Position numbers and translations under genes: made by a program
Shown: positions 61,301 through 64,000 of the stretch, piece by piece
Numbering within the stretch: the stretch's first letter is position 1
Layout: every line of letters begins with the position of its first letter
Source of the DNA: Echinarachnius parma
Taxonomy: Eukaryota > Echinodermata > Echinoidea > Clypeasteroida > Echinarachniidae
Length of the DNA: 64,000 nt
Reading direction: 5' to 3'
NCBI GenBank assembly: GCA_037951105.1
Contig: JBAMJV010003012.1
Span: 62,001-126,000 of the forward strand
The notes under the pieces: model-generated
Database searches by the model: none
What the model saw: the letters and a program-made list of their open reading frames with translations, nothing else
Told to the model about the DNA's origin: nothing

Positions 61301-62419
61301 GCATATCGTCGCTGGGCAAGTAAAAGGACAAATTGACGGTATTGATAGCAAAAAACGATACATACTGTTTTTTCAAGAAACAACATTTTAGGCAATATTT
61401 TTTTTTTCAAATGCCAAATTCAGTAACTATGTTTAGTTAAAAGTTACGTAGGCTTTATAGCTACCAAGTTGTTTAATTTTGCGTATGCTCAGTTCTTTTT
61501 AACGGAGTTATTACGCATTTTTTAGTTTGTCTTTATTGCACGCAGATATTGCGCCAATATAATGCATGCAGAAAGGACAAAATGCGCATTGCCCTTTTAC
61601 GCGCATTGATAATGCACAGCCAATACGCGCGAATCAGCAGTAATTATGGCTGCAGTAAGGACAAAACGCGCTTTGTCCTTATTGCTGTCGTTCAGTCGTG
61701 TACGCCAAACATGCAAAAGGGTAATTTCGTCGCCGCTTCAATTAAAATTGGTTAAAAGTTGTGGCCTTACGTATGTGCAGATATTGTAACCAATACTATG
61801 TTTTAACGGAAAAGTCGTCCAATCATACATTTCTTTTGTCATAAGCGTATTGATTCTTACCCAAATGACACCTCTCGGCAGTTCGTGAAAAACGATTTTG
61901 CCCTTTCTGCAGCCCCAAAACGCGCAATTTTTTTCATTTTGTCCTTTTGCAATGTTTTATTTTCTCAAAAAGTATTGCAGATAAGGGGATTCTAAATATA
62001 TCATCGGATAGGTTTTCAAGTACTCTATCTGAAAATAAAATCGATATTTAACAATAATATCGGTTATGTTGCCCTTTTACGTGCCAAGCGACGATATTTA
62101 TAAACACCAAAGTTACTTTTGAAAAACAAATGCAGACTTTATTGGAGGTTATACATTTGACATTTTTGTGGAAATCAATTTTTGAGGGTATACAGAACAA
62201 CATTTGTTTTATTCAGTTTGTCAATACAGTCTTCTTTTAATCTCTTTATTATAATTTCGACAGGTTTCGAACGTCGTTGAGCTGCAGTTCGCCGTACCGT
62301 ACTGCATCTGGCGCCACAACATCATCCCGACAAAGGACTTCTGCCCGAACTGTAAAGCAGACAACTTCCTCACTCGATTGTACGCCACAGTTACCGGGGA
62401 TGCATCACTTCAGCTGAAG
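28386..62419 (+). CDS. TRPA-type cation channel, 3' part of the gene
   Basis: Exons: 28386-28487, 29321-29409, 30143-30289, 37846-37966, 42906-43048, 43937-44052, 44956-45179, 48159-48479, 49124-49273, 50192-50300, 50562-50653, about 52152-52368, about 52863-52921 and 62264-62419. The product has ankyrin repeats, the ENVAMVIV..W..AL and [10 protein letters not shown] linker of TRPA proteins, LLGHPLV, S1-S6, a pore segment with MLCGEYNF, and AVGDITPVL after S6. TRPA channels are plasma-membrane Ca2+-permeable sensors of irritants or temperature. The 5' exons (start codon, most ankyrin repeats) were not found in the window. Exons up to 50653 join in phase. From 52152 onward frames clash at several places, so the locus is decaying or carries small assembly indels. 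The introns, up to 9.3 kb, are mostly transposon DNA. Confidence 0.8.
29001..29166. mobile_element. G/C-armed mini-element
   Basis: 166 bp. Ends TAGGCCCGTAGCG and its complement GCTACGGGCCTG. Inside are a G run, a longer C run and an A-rich stretch. Non-coding; flanking duplication not certain. Confidence 0.65.
29430..30060. repeat. MITE-like DNA and (ATTC)n microsatellite
   Basis: Contains blocks related to the TTGAGTTTTGG MITE family (AAACGGCTGAAATATCCACA; AAAGTGATCCTGTAACCTTG). An imperfect ATTC microsatellite lies at about 29748-29805. Confidence 0.5.
31324..31539. mobile_element. G/C-armed hAT-like mini-element
   Basis: 216 bp. Ends CAGTGGCGGATCTA and TAGATCCGCCCCTG, flanked by CAAAAC on both sides. 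About 31 G, then GGGTTTTAAACCC, a C run, and a second C run before the right end. Related copies at 34716 and 47883. Confidence 0.8.
32547..33691. mobile_element. CCCGGG-ended MITE, long version
   Basis: 1145 bp. It starts CCCGGGGGAGGGTACTCACG and ends GAGTACC, a C run and CCCGGG. Flanked by perfect 8-bp repeats TAACGCAC (32539-32546 and 33692-33699). It contains four units of about 148 bp starting CGATGTGAAATTGCTAA near 32732, 32877, 33028 and 33189, each with AAGCTCGCTCCGCTCGCTCG. Confidence 0.9.
33742..34585. mobile_element. TA-flanked MITE, GGGGGAACCCGGGGCAAAG ends
   Basis: 844 bp. Ends GGGGGAACCCGGGGCAAAG and CTTTGCCCCG..CCCCGGGTTCCCCC, with TA on both sides. It interrupts the sequence TTTCCTTTCCAGG / CATGTATGGACCAGATTAC, which is continuous at 32219-32250 and about 63880. 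Probably Tc1/mariner-mobilised. Non-coding. Confidence 0.8.
34716..35465. mobile_element. G/C-armed element with repeated core and SINE insertion
   Basis: Begins CAGTGGCGGATCTA. The core (AATAGCAAAAAAAATCGCCG..GTCATTGGGTCAAC) appears three times, more than in the 216-bp relative at 31324. The right terminus has decayed. A tRNA-derived SINE lies inside at about 34891-35222. Confidence 0.6.
34891..35222 (-). mobile_element. tRNA-derived SINE
   Basis: On -, the head reads TGTGGCAAGATCGGTAGAGC (A-box-like) and later GAGTTCGAACCC, a good RNA polymerase III B box. A tRNA-unrelated body follows with AGCGCTT..GCGTTATATAAATG, and the tail is a short (ATT)n. The body resembles a shorter repeat at 39886. 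Not a functional tRNA gene: the anticodon arm does not fold into a normal cloverleaf. Confidence 0.7.
35985..36335. repeat. Degraded C-rich repeat with TCGAAAA units
   Basis: Six blocks of C run plus CTCGAAAAATCTTC.CCGAC at 20-50 bp spacing, preceded by GGTCTCGGTCTCGG. A related fragment is at 47485-47550. No termini recognised. Confidence 0.5.
36488..36651. mobile_element. Foldback MITE, GTTGCAGAAAGAGAT family
   Basis: About 164 bp, with arms starting GTTGCAGAAAGAGATACAAT and ending in the complement. The middle has GATCACGTGTTCTAGATGCG. A single arm of the same family is at about 63090-63155. Non-coding. Confidence 0.8.
36890..37225 (-). mobile_element. LINE endonuclease fragment
   Basis: On -, a frame reads [20 protein letters not shown] then [11 protein letters not shown], followed after a stop by [14 protein letters not shown]. 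These are the N-terminal blocks of an APE-type LINE endonuclease. 5' truncated, frame-broken, no RT attached. Confidence 0.65.
37440..37625 (+). mobile_element. Penelope-like or LINE 3' tail remnant
   Basis: Contains CTGACGAAGTCATACACAAT then GGACGAAGTATTAGCAC and an AATAAA. The CTGACGA..GAC-GAA layout echoes the hammerhead-like tails of Penelope-like elements. No coding sequence. Tentative. Confidence 0.35.
37846..37966 (+). CDS. TRPA ankyrin exon with a local frame disturbance
   Basis: Acceptor TTTACACAG, donor gtaaag. In the frame demanded by both neighbours the exon is open and ends [20 protein letters not shown].., a good ankyrin second half. The first half reads as ankyrin ([12 protein letters not shown]) only in another frame. 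A 2-base excess in the TCTCTC run and a 1-base excess near TATGGTTGTGG would explain it, summing to 3 and keeping the ends in phase. Confidence 0.7.
38006..38108. mobile_element. Mariner/Tigger-like MITE
   Basis: 103 bp. Starts CAGTGGAATCTCGTTATA and ends TATAACGAGGTTCCTCTG, with TA on both sides. Confidence 0.8.
38460..39745. mobile_element. TA-flanked MITE (GCGACCACC family) with nested foldback
   Basis: Ends CAGTCAACCTG and CAGGTTTGAATG, with TA on both sides. The subterminal blocks TCTATAGCGACCAC and GTGGTCGCTATAGA are complementary. It is split by the foldback at 39304-39688, so its own length is about 900 bp. Mariner-like by target site. Non-coding. Confidence 0.7.
39304..39688. mobile_element. 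Foldback MITE flanked by CTATAG
   Basis: About 385 bp. The arms AGTGGTGAAGTTTGATGTCA and its imperfect complement (TGACGTCATGGCTTCTGTACT) meet at GTTCCTTTAGGAAC. CTATAG lies on both sides (39298-39303 and 39689-39694). A second copy is at 53844-54167. Non-coding. Confidence 0.8.
39886..40160. repeat. Interspersed repeat with (AAT)n head
   Basis: (AAT)n, then GCATTTATATAGCGCCATTT and TTGAAAGAGGTGAGTCTTC. This TATAGCGC body also occurs in the SINE at 34891 and may be a shared SINE/LINE tail. Confidence 0.5.
40161..41283. other. TRPA intron DNA, nothing recognised
   Basis: The region 40347-40833 has open frames on both strands but no domain or splice context, and I do not call a gene. Confidence 0.35.
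41284..41883. mobile_element. MITE with 55-bp terminal inverted repeats
   Basis: 600 bp. Ends TAAACCGAACACAAAAAGTA and TACTTTTTGTGTTTGGTTTA, complementary over about 55 bp with one mismatch noted. AT-rich interior, non-coding. Confidence 0.8.
41971..42370. repeat. Perfect 200-bp tandem duplication
   Basis: 41971-42170 and 42171-42370 appear identical. Each unit includes GGATCGGATCGTATCGTATC. Very recent, or an assembly artefact. Confidence 0.9.
42906..43048 (+). CDS. TRPA ankyrin exon
   Basis: Reads [20 protein letters not shown], then [20 protein letters not shown] and VAIDSGH. One full ankyrin repeat plus the start of the last one. Acceptor TTTTGTTAG, donor gtaagt, phase 2 out. The CLDVAI..GHE motif is typical of the final ankyrin repeat of TRPA proteins. 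Confidence 0.9.
43240..43620. repeat. Interspersed repeat, copy 2
   Basis: Matches 14090-14520 in the same orientation. The right end (CAATTGGATTTTTAGGATTT) matches 8260-8290. Non-coding. Confidence 0.6.
43937..45179 (+). CDS. TRPA linker exons before S1 (two exons)
   Basis: Exon 43937-44052 reads [20 protein letters not shown] and ends [11 protein letters not shown]. Exon 44956-45179 reads [25 protein letters not shown] and ends NYPLSLM. This is the conserved cytosolic linker between the ankyrin repeats and S1. A polar, Asn/Gly/Thr/Pro-rich insert lies near residues 40-60 of the second exon. Phases match (1 out, 1 in, 0 out). The intervening intron, 44053-44955, has no recognised element. 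Confidence 0.85.
45745..47200 (-). mobile_element. 5'-truncated CR1/L2-like LINE
   Basis: On -, RT fragments: [20 protein letters not shown] and [20 protein letters not shown] near 47000-46870, then the thumb and C-terminal tail ([47 protein letters not shown]) at 46250-45800. The frame is broken in at least three places and the catalytic FADD box lies in another frame near 46610. Not functional. Confidence 0.75.
47320..47460. repeat. Dispersed repeat, inverted partner at 60370-60500
   Basis: AAGTTACAGAAAACATTTAT, TGATCAATATTGTTGA and TGTGGTAAAATCCGAACCTA are present here and, reverse complemented, at 60370-60500. About 130 bp with few differences. Confidence 0.7.
47470..47735 (+). repeat. 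LINE 3'-end-like sequence with (AACATTG)n tail
   Basis: CTTCGACAGGGTGACATGAG then AAATAAAACATT and four AACATTG units. A 3' UTR with a short-repeat tail is usual for CR1-type LINEs; no coding part is attached. Confidence 0.45.
47883..48102. mobile_element. G/C-armed hAT-like mini-element
   Basis: 220 bp. Ends CAAGTGGCGAATCCAG and CTAGATCCGCTCCAG, flanked by GTCAG. Same layout and core (AAAATAGC..CGCCGCTTC) as 31324 and 34716. It ends 56 bp before the TRPA S1 exon. Confidence 0.75.
48159..48479 (+). CDS. TRPA exon with S1 and S2
   Basis: 107 codons, phase 0 at both ends. LLGHPLV and KWMQYG precede S1 ([20 protein letters not shown]). An extracellular loop with possible N-glycosylation sites (NTTS, NDS) follows, then S2 ([15 protein letters not shown]). 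Acceptor TTCAACAG, donor gtatat. Confidence 0.9.
48715..49030 (+). repeat. LINE C-terminal/3' UTR remnants
   Basis: A short frame near 48745-48815 resembles the [10 protein letters not shown] end of some LINE proteins. GGGTACAGCCTGCCAAAAGA at about 48998 resembles a second LINE 3' end. Both are weak. Confidence 0.35.
49124..49273 (+). CDS. TRPA exon with S3
   Basis: 50 codons, phase 0 to 0. [20 protein letters not shown] is followed by the membrane helix [14 protein letters not shown]. Acceptor TTCTCATTGCAG, donor gtaaga. Confidence 0.9.
49417..49853. mobile_element. MITE, TAGTTGAGTTTTGG family, 3' truncated
   Basis: Left end AAAGGGATAGTTGAGTTTTG. Internal blocks as at 25258 (TTGGTTCAGAAATGGCTGAA; GTTTAGAGAGGGCCCTCTTG). 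The right inverted end is missing. Confidence 0.7.
50192..50653 (+). CDS. TRPA exons with S4 and S5 (two exons)
   Basis: Exon 50192-50300 reads [20 protein letters not shown] and then [27 protein letters not shown] is the S4 signature of TRPA channels. Exon 50562-50653 gives [20 protein letters not shown] followed by [11 protein letters not shown], which is S5. Donors gtgaga and gtcagt, acceptors CCAAG and TGCCAG; phases agree. Confidence 0.9.
50862..51920. repeat. Dispersed repeat interrupted by a mariner-like MITE
   Basis: The left part (50862-51255) and right part (51832-51920) match one continuous sequence at 61374-61960: AACTATGTTTAGT, CGCGCATTGATAAT, GCCAAACATGCAAAAGGGTA, CATAAGCGT.TTGATTCTTA. 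The MITE at 51277-51797 fills the gap. Confidence 0.75.
51277..51797. mobile_element. Mariner-like foldback MITE
   Basis: 521 bp. Starts CAGGGTGGCCCAAAAATAAC and ends with the complement of CAGGGTGGCCAAAAAAAACG, TA on both sides. Arms of about 180 bp surround a unique middle (about 51460-51630). Non-coding. Confidence 0.85.
52152..52368 (+). CDS. TRPA exon with pore and S6, frame-disturbed
   Basis: The pore helix and filter region read [20 protein letters not shown] then [12 protein letters not shown] shift of frame follows near 52286, giving [13 protein letters not shown], and another near 52325, giving [12 protein letters not shown] (S6) before donor gtaagt. The acceptor CAG at 52149-52151 also leaves 2 bases where the previous exon demands none. 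The GE filter resembles insect painless-type TRPA more than the GD of vertebrate TRPA1. Confidence 0.75.
52853..52921 (+). CDS. TRPA exon after S6 (TRP-like segment)
   Basis: Reads [20 protein letters not shown], matching the NLLIGLAVGDI..LKR block of TRPA. Two acceptors are possible. TGTAG at 52852 would add VGL but needs one base fewer in TTAGGCT. TTTAG at 52862 is in frame but drops VGL. Donor gtaagt. Confidence 0.7.
52922..53592. other. TRPA intron DNA with a foldback-end fragment
   Basis: Mostly unrecognised. 53500-53592 matches the right end of the element at 30737 (GAGATATGAACG..AATTGCGGAACTTTTTGTGAG). Confidence 0.6.
53844..54167. mobile_element. Foldback MITE, second copy of the 39304 family
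   Basis: About 324 bp in the opposite orientation to 39304, starting AGTACAGAAGCCATGACGTC and ending ..CAAACTTCACCACT. Shorter at the hinge. Confidence 0.8.
54792..55150 (+). pseudogene. Harbinger Myb/MADF-like DNA-binding protein remnant
   Basis: Starts [14 protein letters not shown] with a Pro/Glu-rich stretch ([16 protein letters not shown]). After two stops it continues [36 protein letters not shown] and [15 protein letters not shown], a MADF-type helical domain. In the family this protein helps the transposase enter the nucleus and bind the ends. Broken here. Confidence 0.75.
55160..56180 (-). pseudogene. Harbinger transposase (DDE_Tnp_4) remnant
   Basis: Reading on -: [34 protein letters not shown], then [20 protein letters not shown] in another frame, [12 protein letters not shown], a shifted stretch that should carry the MDAD catalytic Asp, and [13 protein letters not shown] with the second Asp region. 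At least three frame breaks. The third catalytic residue was not located. Confidence 0.8.
57054..59470. repeat. Tandem duplication of about 1.2 kb spanning LINE and MITE
   Basis: Unit 1 is 57054-58263, unit 2 is 58264-59470. They differ by only a few substitutions and small homopolymer length changes. Each unit contains LINE RT plus the left half of the AGGCCCAGTCCC MITE. Junctions share CTTG.TCG-like microhomology at most. Confidence 0.9.
58986..59921. mobile_element. Harbinger-like MITE, AGGCCCAGTCCC ends
   Basis: The ends AGGCCCAGTCCCATACTGAC and GTCAGTATGGGACTGGGCCT are perfect complements. TTA lies next to each end, the Harbinger target site. The inside is dense in CGACTCGCAACGA-type repeats. 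A left half alone lies at 57776-58263 because of the tandem duplication. It is inserted in the LINE between SFPV and SNGVKQGC. A 115-bp G/C-armed element lies inside. Confidence 0.85.
59485..59599. mobile_element. G/C-armed mini-element inside the MITE
   Basis: 115 bp. Ends CCACGGGCGTAGA and TCTACGCCCATGG, flanked by TCAGTT. One C run of about 22. Absent from the left-half duplicate, which ends before this point. Confidence 0.7.
59966..61373. other. TRPA intron DNA
   Basis: 60370-60500 is the inverted partner of 47320-47460. The rest shows no exon or named repeat. Confidence 0.4.
61374..61960. repeat. Dispersed repeat, uninterrupted copy
   Basis: Continuous version of the sequence split at 50862-51920, rich in TGCGC/GCGCA words. 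Non-coding, termini unknown. Confidence 0.7.
62264..62419 (+). CDS. Probable C-terminal TRPA exon
   Basis: 52 codons, open: [20 protein letters not shown] then [10 protein letters not shown], ending TGDASLQLK. Acceptor TTTCGACAG, donor gtgcga, so at least one more exon should follow beyond or within the last 1.5 kb. Two phases do not match the previous exon, so an exon may be missing in the 9.3-kb transposon-filled intron. Assignment rests on position and on the VELQ..P pattern after LKRL. Confidence 0.6.
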
Positions 62420-62441
62420 GTGCGATTCAAGTGAAATGTAA

Positions 62442-63084
62442 AAGTGGTATCTCACCGGCCTGGAGACTAGTTGGCGACCTGTTGGCGACTCGAGTCTCCG
62501 CTGGTTGCGAAGACGTCTCCGCGACGTCGCCGCGACGTCTCCGCGACGTCTCCATCAGTTGCGGCGACGTCGCGGAGACTTCTCTATCAGTTGCGGTGAC
62601 GTCGCGGAGACGTCTCTATCAGTTGCGGCGACGTCTCCTGGAGACTAGCCGAGTCTCCGGTGAGTCGCGGGGAAATCAAACATGTTGATTTTTTTTTCAG
62701 ACTTTTTCCAGTCTCCAGCAGGTCTCCGCGACGTCTCCACGACGTCACGGAGACCTACTGGAGACCAAGGCGACAAAGAGGAAATGTTGCGGCGACGTCT
62801 CCGCGACACTGCTTGACGTTGCTTGACCCACTTTAGAGACCACGTGACTGAGGTGTTTATCACCTTCTTGTAGATCTAGGTATATATAGACAGGCAGAAG
62901 TCACGGCGACGTCTCCGCAACCTTGTGGAGACCCATGGCGACCTATCGGAGACGTCGCGGAGACGTCGCCTTGGTGAGATTGCAAGCCATTTTTCGGGTC
63001 TCACTGGCGGAGACGTCGCCGCGACTACCGCGACTGATCAGTCGCGGCATTCGCGGCGACGTCTCCGCCAGTGAGATACTACCT
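62442..63084. mobile_element. Harbinger-like MITE built of GACGTCTCCGCGACGTC words
   Basis: 643 bp. Ends AAGTGGTATCTCACCGG and CCAGTGAGATACTACCT, flanked by TAA (62439-62441 and 63085-63087). The inside is a run of GACGTC, CGCGGAGAC and GGAGACTAG words in both orientations. Inserted 22 bp after the last TRPA exon found. Non-coding. Confidence 0.85.
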
Positions 63085-63089
63085 TAAAT

Positions 63090-63155
63090 GCGCAAATTTT
63101 CTGACTTGCAATTTTATTAAAACTTACAATCAATTGTATCTCTTTCTGCAACGGT
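63090..63155. repeat. Single arm of the GTTGCAGAAAGAGAT foldback MITE
   Basis: ACTTACAATCAATTGTATCT then CTTTCTGCAACGG matches the right arm at 36610-36651. Confidence 0.75.
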
Positions 63156-63594
63156 ACCAAAGTCAAGTTCCCATTTTTGTCGATTTCTACAAAGTTGATA
63201 AATTGCCCTTTCTGCCCGTCATAACACCAAGCAACGACCAATACGTACACGTGCATTCAGCTGTATATACATGTATATATATACCAAAGTTAACCGAGAG
63301 AAGTGGCATTGCCGGGGGTACATTTACGATTTCCAACATATACTATGGGGAAGCAGTATTTTATATTTTGAATTTTTGAACTTTTTAACAGGCAGTGAAA
63401 GAGAGAGCTGGGTGAGATTGGGGTTGAAGAAAATTTCTTGGGGTTCTCCCTTTCTTTCTACCCGCTATTTTTACTGTTGAGCATCTATACAGAGAATATA
63501 GAAGCGGGTGTATCGGTGAAGCGATCACTCGGTCAATGATAAATAGCTCATTGTGTTATCATCGACCGCTTGTACACCTTTGAATAATTGCCAT

Positions 63595-64000
63595 TACTGG
63601 CGAACTGGTGGAGGGGGGTCTTGCCCACCCCACATAAAATTCAAATGTGACATTTTTCTAATTTGATACCAGTGATTTTTTTAAAGGGTATTTCTTGAGA
63701 CATGGTAACTCAGATCAGTGGCGTAGCGACGGGGGGCATGGAGGCACGTTTAAAAAGAAAAACTAAGAAATACATAAGGTGCCCCCCCCCCCCTCCAATA
63801 ATTGTGCGTGCCCCCCCCCCCCCCCTAATCAGTCCGACCACGCTACGCCACTGACTCAGATTCTACTTCATGACAAGTCAGATTTCCTTCCTGGGTATGC
63901 ACAAGATCACACAAATTTAAGTTAAAAATGCAACAAGCTCCCTTACCGTGCAAGAACGTACACCCCTCCCATTCAACCCTTCCCCCTCTCGGTCGCTTCG
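63595..64000. mobile_element. Second copy of the composite hAT-like element, cut by window end
   Basis: Matches 32076-32350 in order: TACTGGCGAACTGGTGG start, AATTTGATACCAGTGATT, GGTATTTCTTGAGACA, TTCATGACAAGTCAGATTTC, TATGCACAAGATCACAC, CCCTCTCGGTCGCTTCG. Interrupted by the 138-bp element at 63716. Confidence 0.8.
63716..63853. mobile_element. G/C-armed hAT-like mini-element, 138 bp
   Basis: Ends CAGTGGCGTAGCG and CGCTACGCCACTG are perfect complements, flanked by perfect 8-bp repeats ACTCAGAT (63708-63715 and 63854-63861). A short G run and two C runs inside. The smallest and cleanest member of the group. Confidence 0.9.

Overview
The window is animal nuclear DNA packed with transposable elements. 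Genes are split by GT-AG introns. There is no prokaryotic gene organisation, CRISPR array or rRNA. The mix of a TRPA-type channel, a PHD-finger CR1-like LINE, Harbinger, hAT-like and mariner-like elements, tRNA-derived SINE and long poly-G/poly-C tracts fits a marine invertebrate. A non-vertebrate deuterostome such as an echinoderm or hemichordate is my best guess, but the species is not determined.

Layout. (1) 1-8.1 kb: a six-exon gene on + (2011-8060) for a DUF6589 protein of about 982 aa. It has an N-terminal zinc-binding motif, acidic residues spaced like a DDE transposase, and a C2H2 finger. A rearranged, partly inverted copy of its first exon lies upstream (598-1494). (2) 8.1-15.0 kb: non-coding, with several MITEs and a near-perfect 230-bp palindrome. 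(3) 15.0-19.6 kb: a convergent three-exon gene on - for a RecQ-like SF2 helicase of about 616 aa. A DUF6589 gene facing a helicase gene is the pattern expected of the AcademH lineage of Academ DNA transposons, and I read 2.0-19.6 kb as the core of one. I could not find its terminal inverted repeats. (4) 19.7-24.4 kb: a CR1-like LINE (PHD, endonuclease, RT) on -, carrying a MITE and a tandem duplication. (5) 24.4-28.4 kb: MITEs and a six-unit tandem array inside a larger element.

(6) 28.4-62.4 kb: the 3' part of a TRPA-type ion-channel gene on +. Ankyrin exons come first, then a linker, S1-S6 with pore, a TRP-like segment and a C-terminal exon. Its introns are swollen by transposons. One intron holds a stack nested four levels deep (30.7-35.7 kb). 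Others hold a degraded two-gene Harbinger (54.2-56.7 kb) and a LINE split by a MITE and then tandemly duplicated (56.7-60.0 kb). Several TRPA exons do not join in frame, so the gene is either decaying or carries assembly indels. (7) 62.4-64 kb: more MITEs.

Most of the novelty lies in the candidate AcademH pair and in short elements with long G/C arms. Several of the latter have clean 8-bp target duplications.
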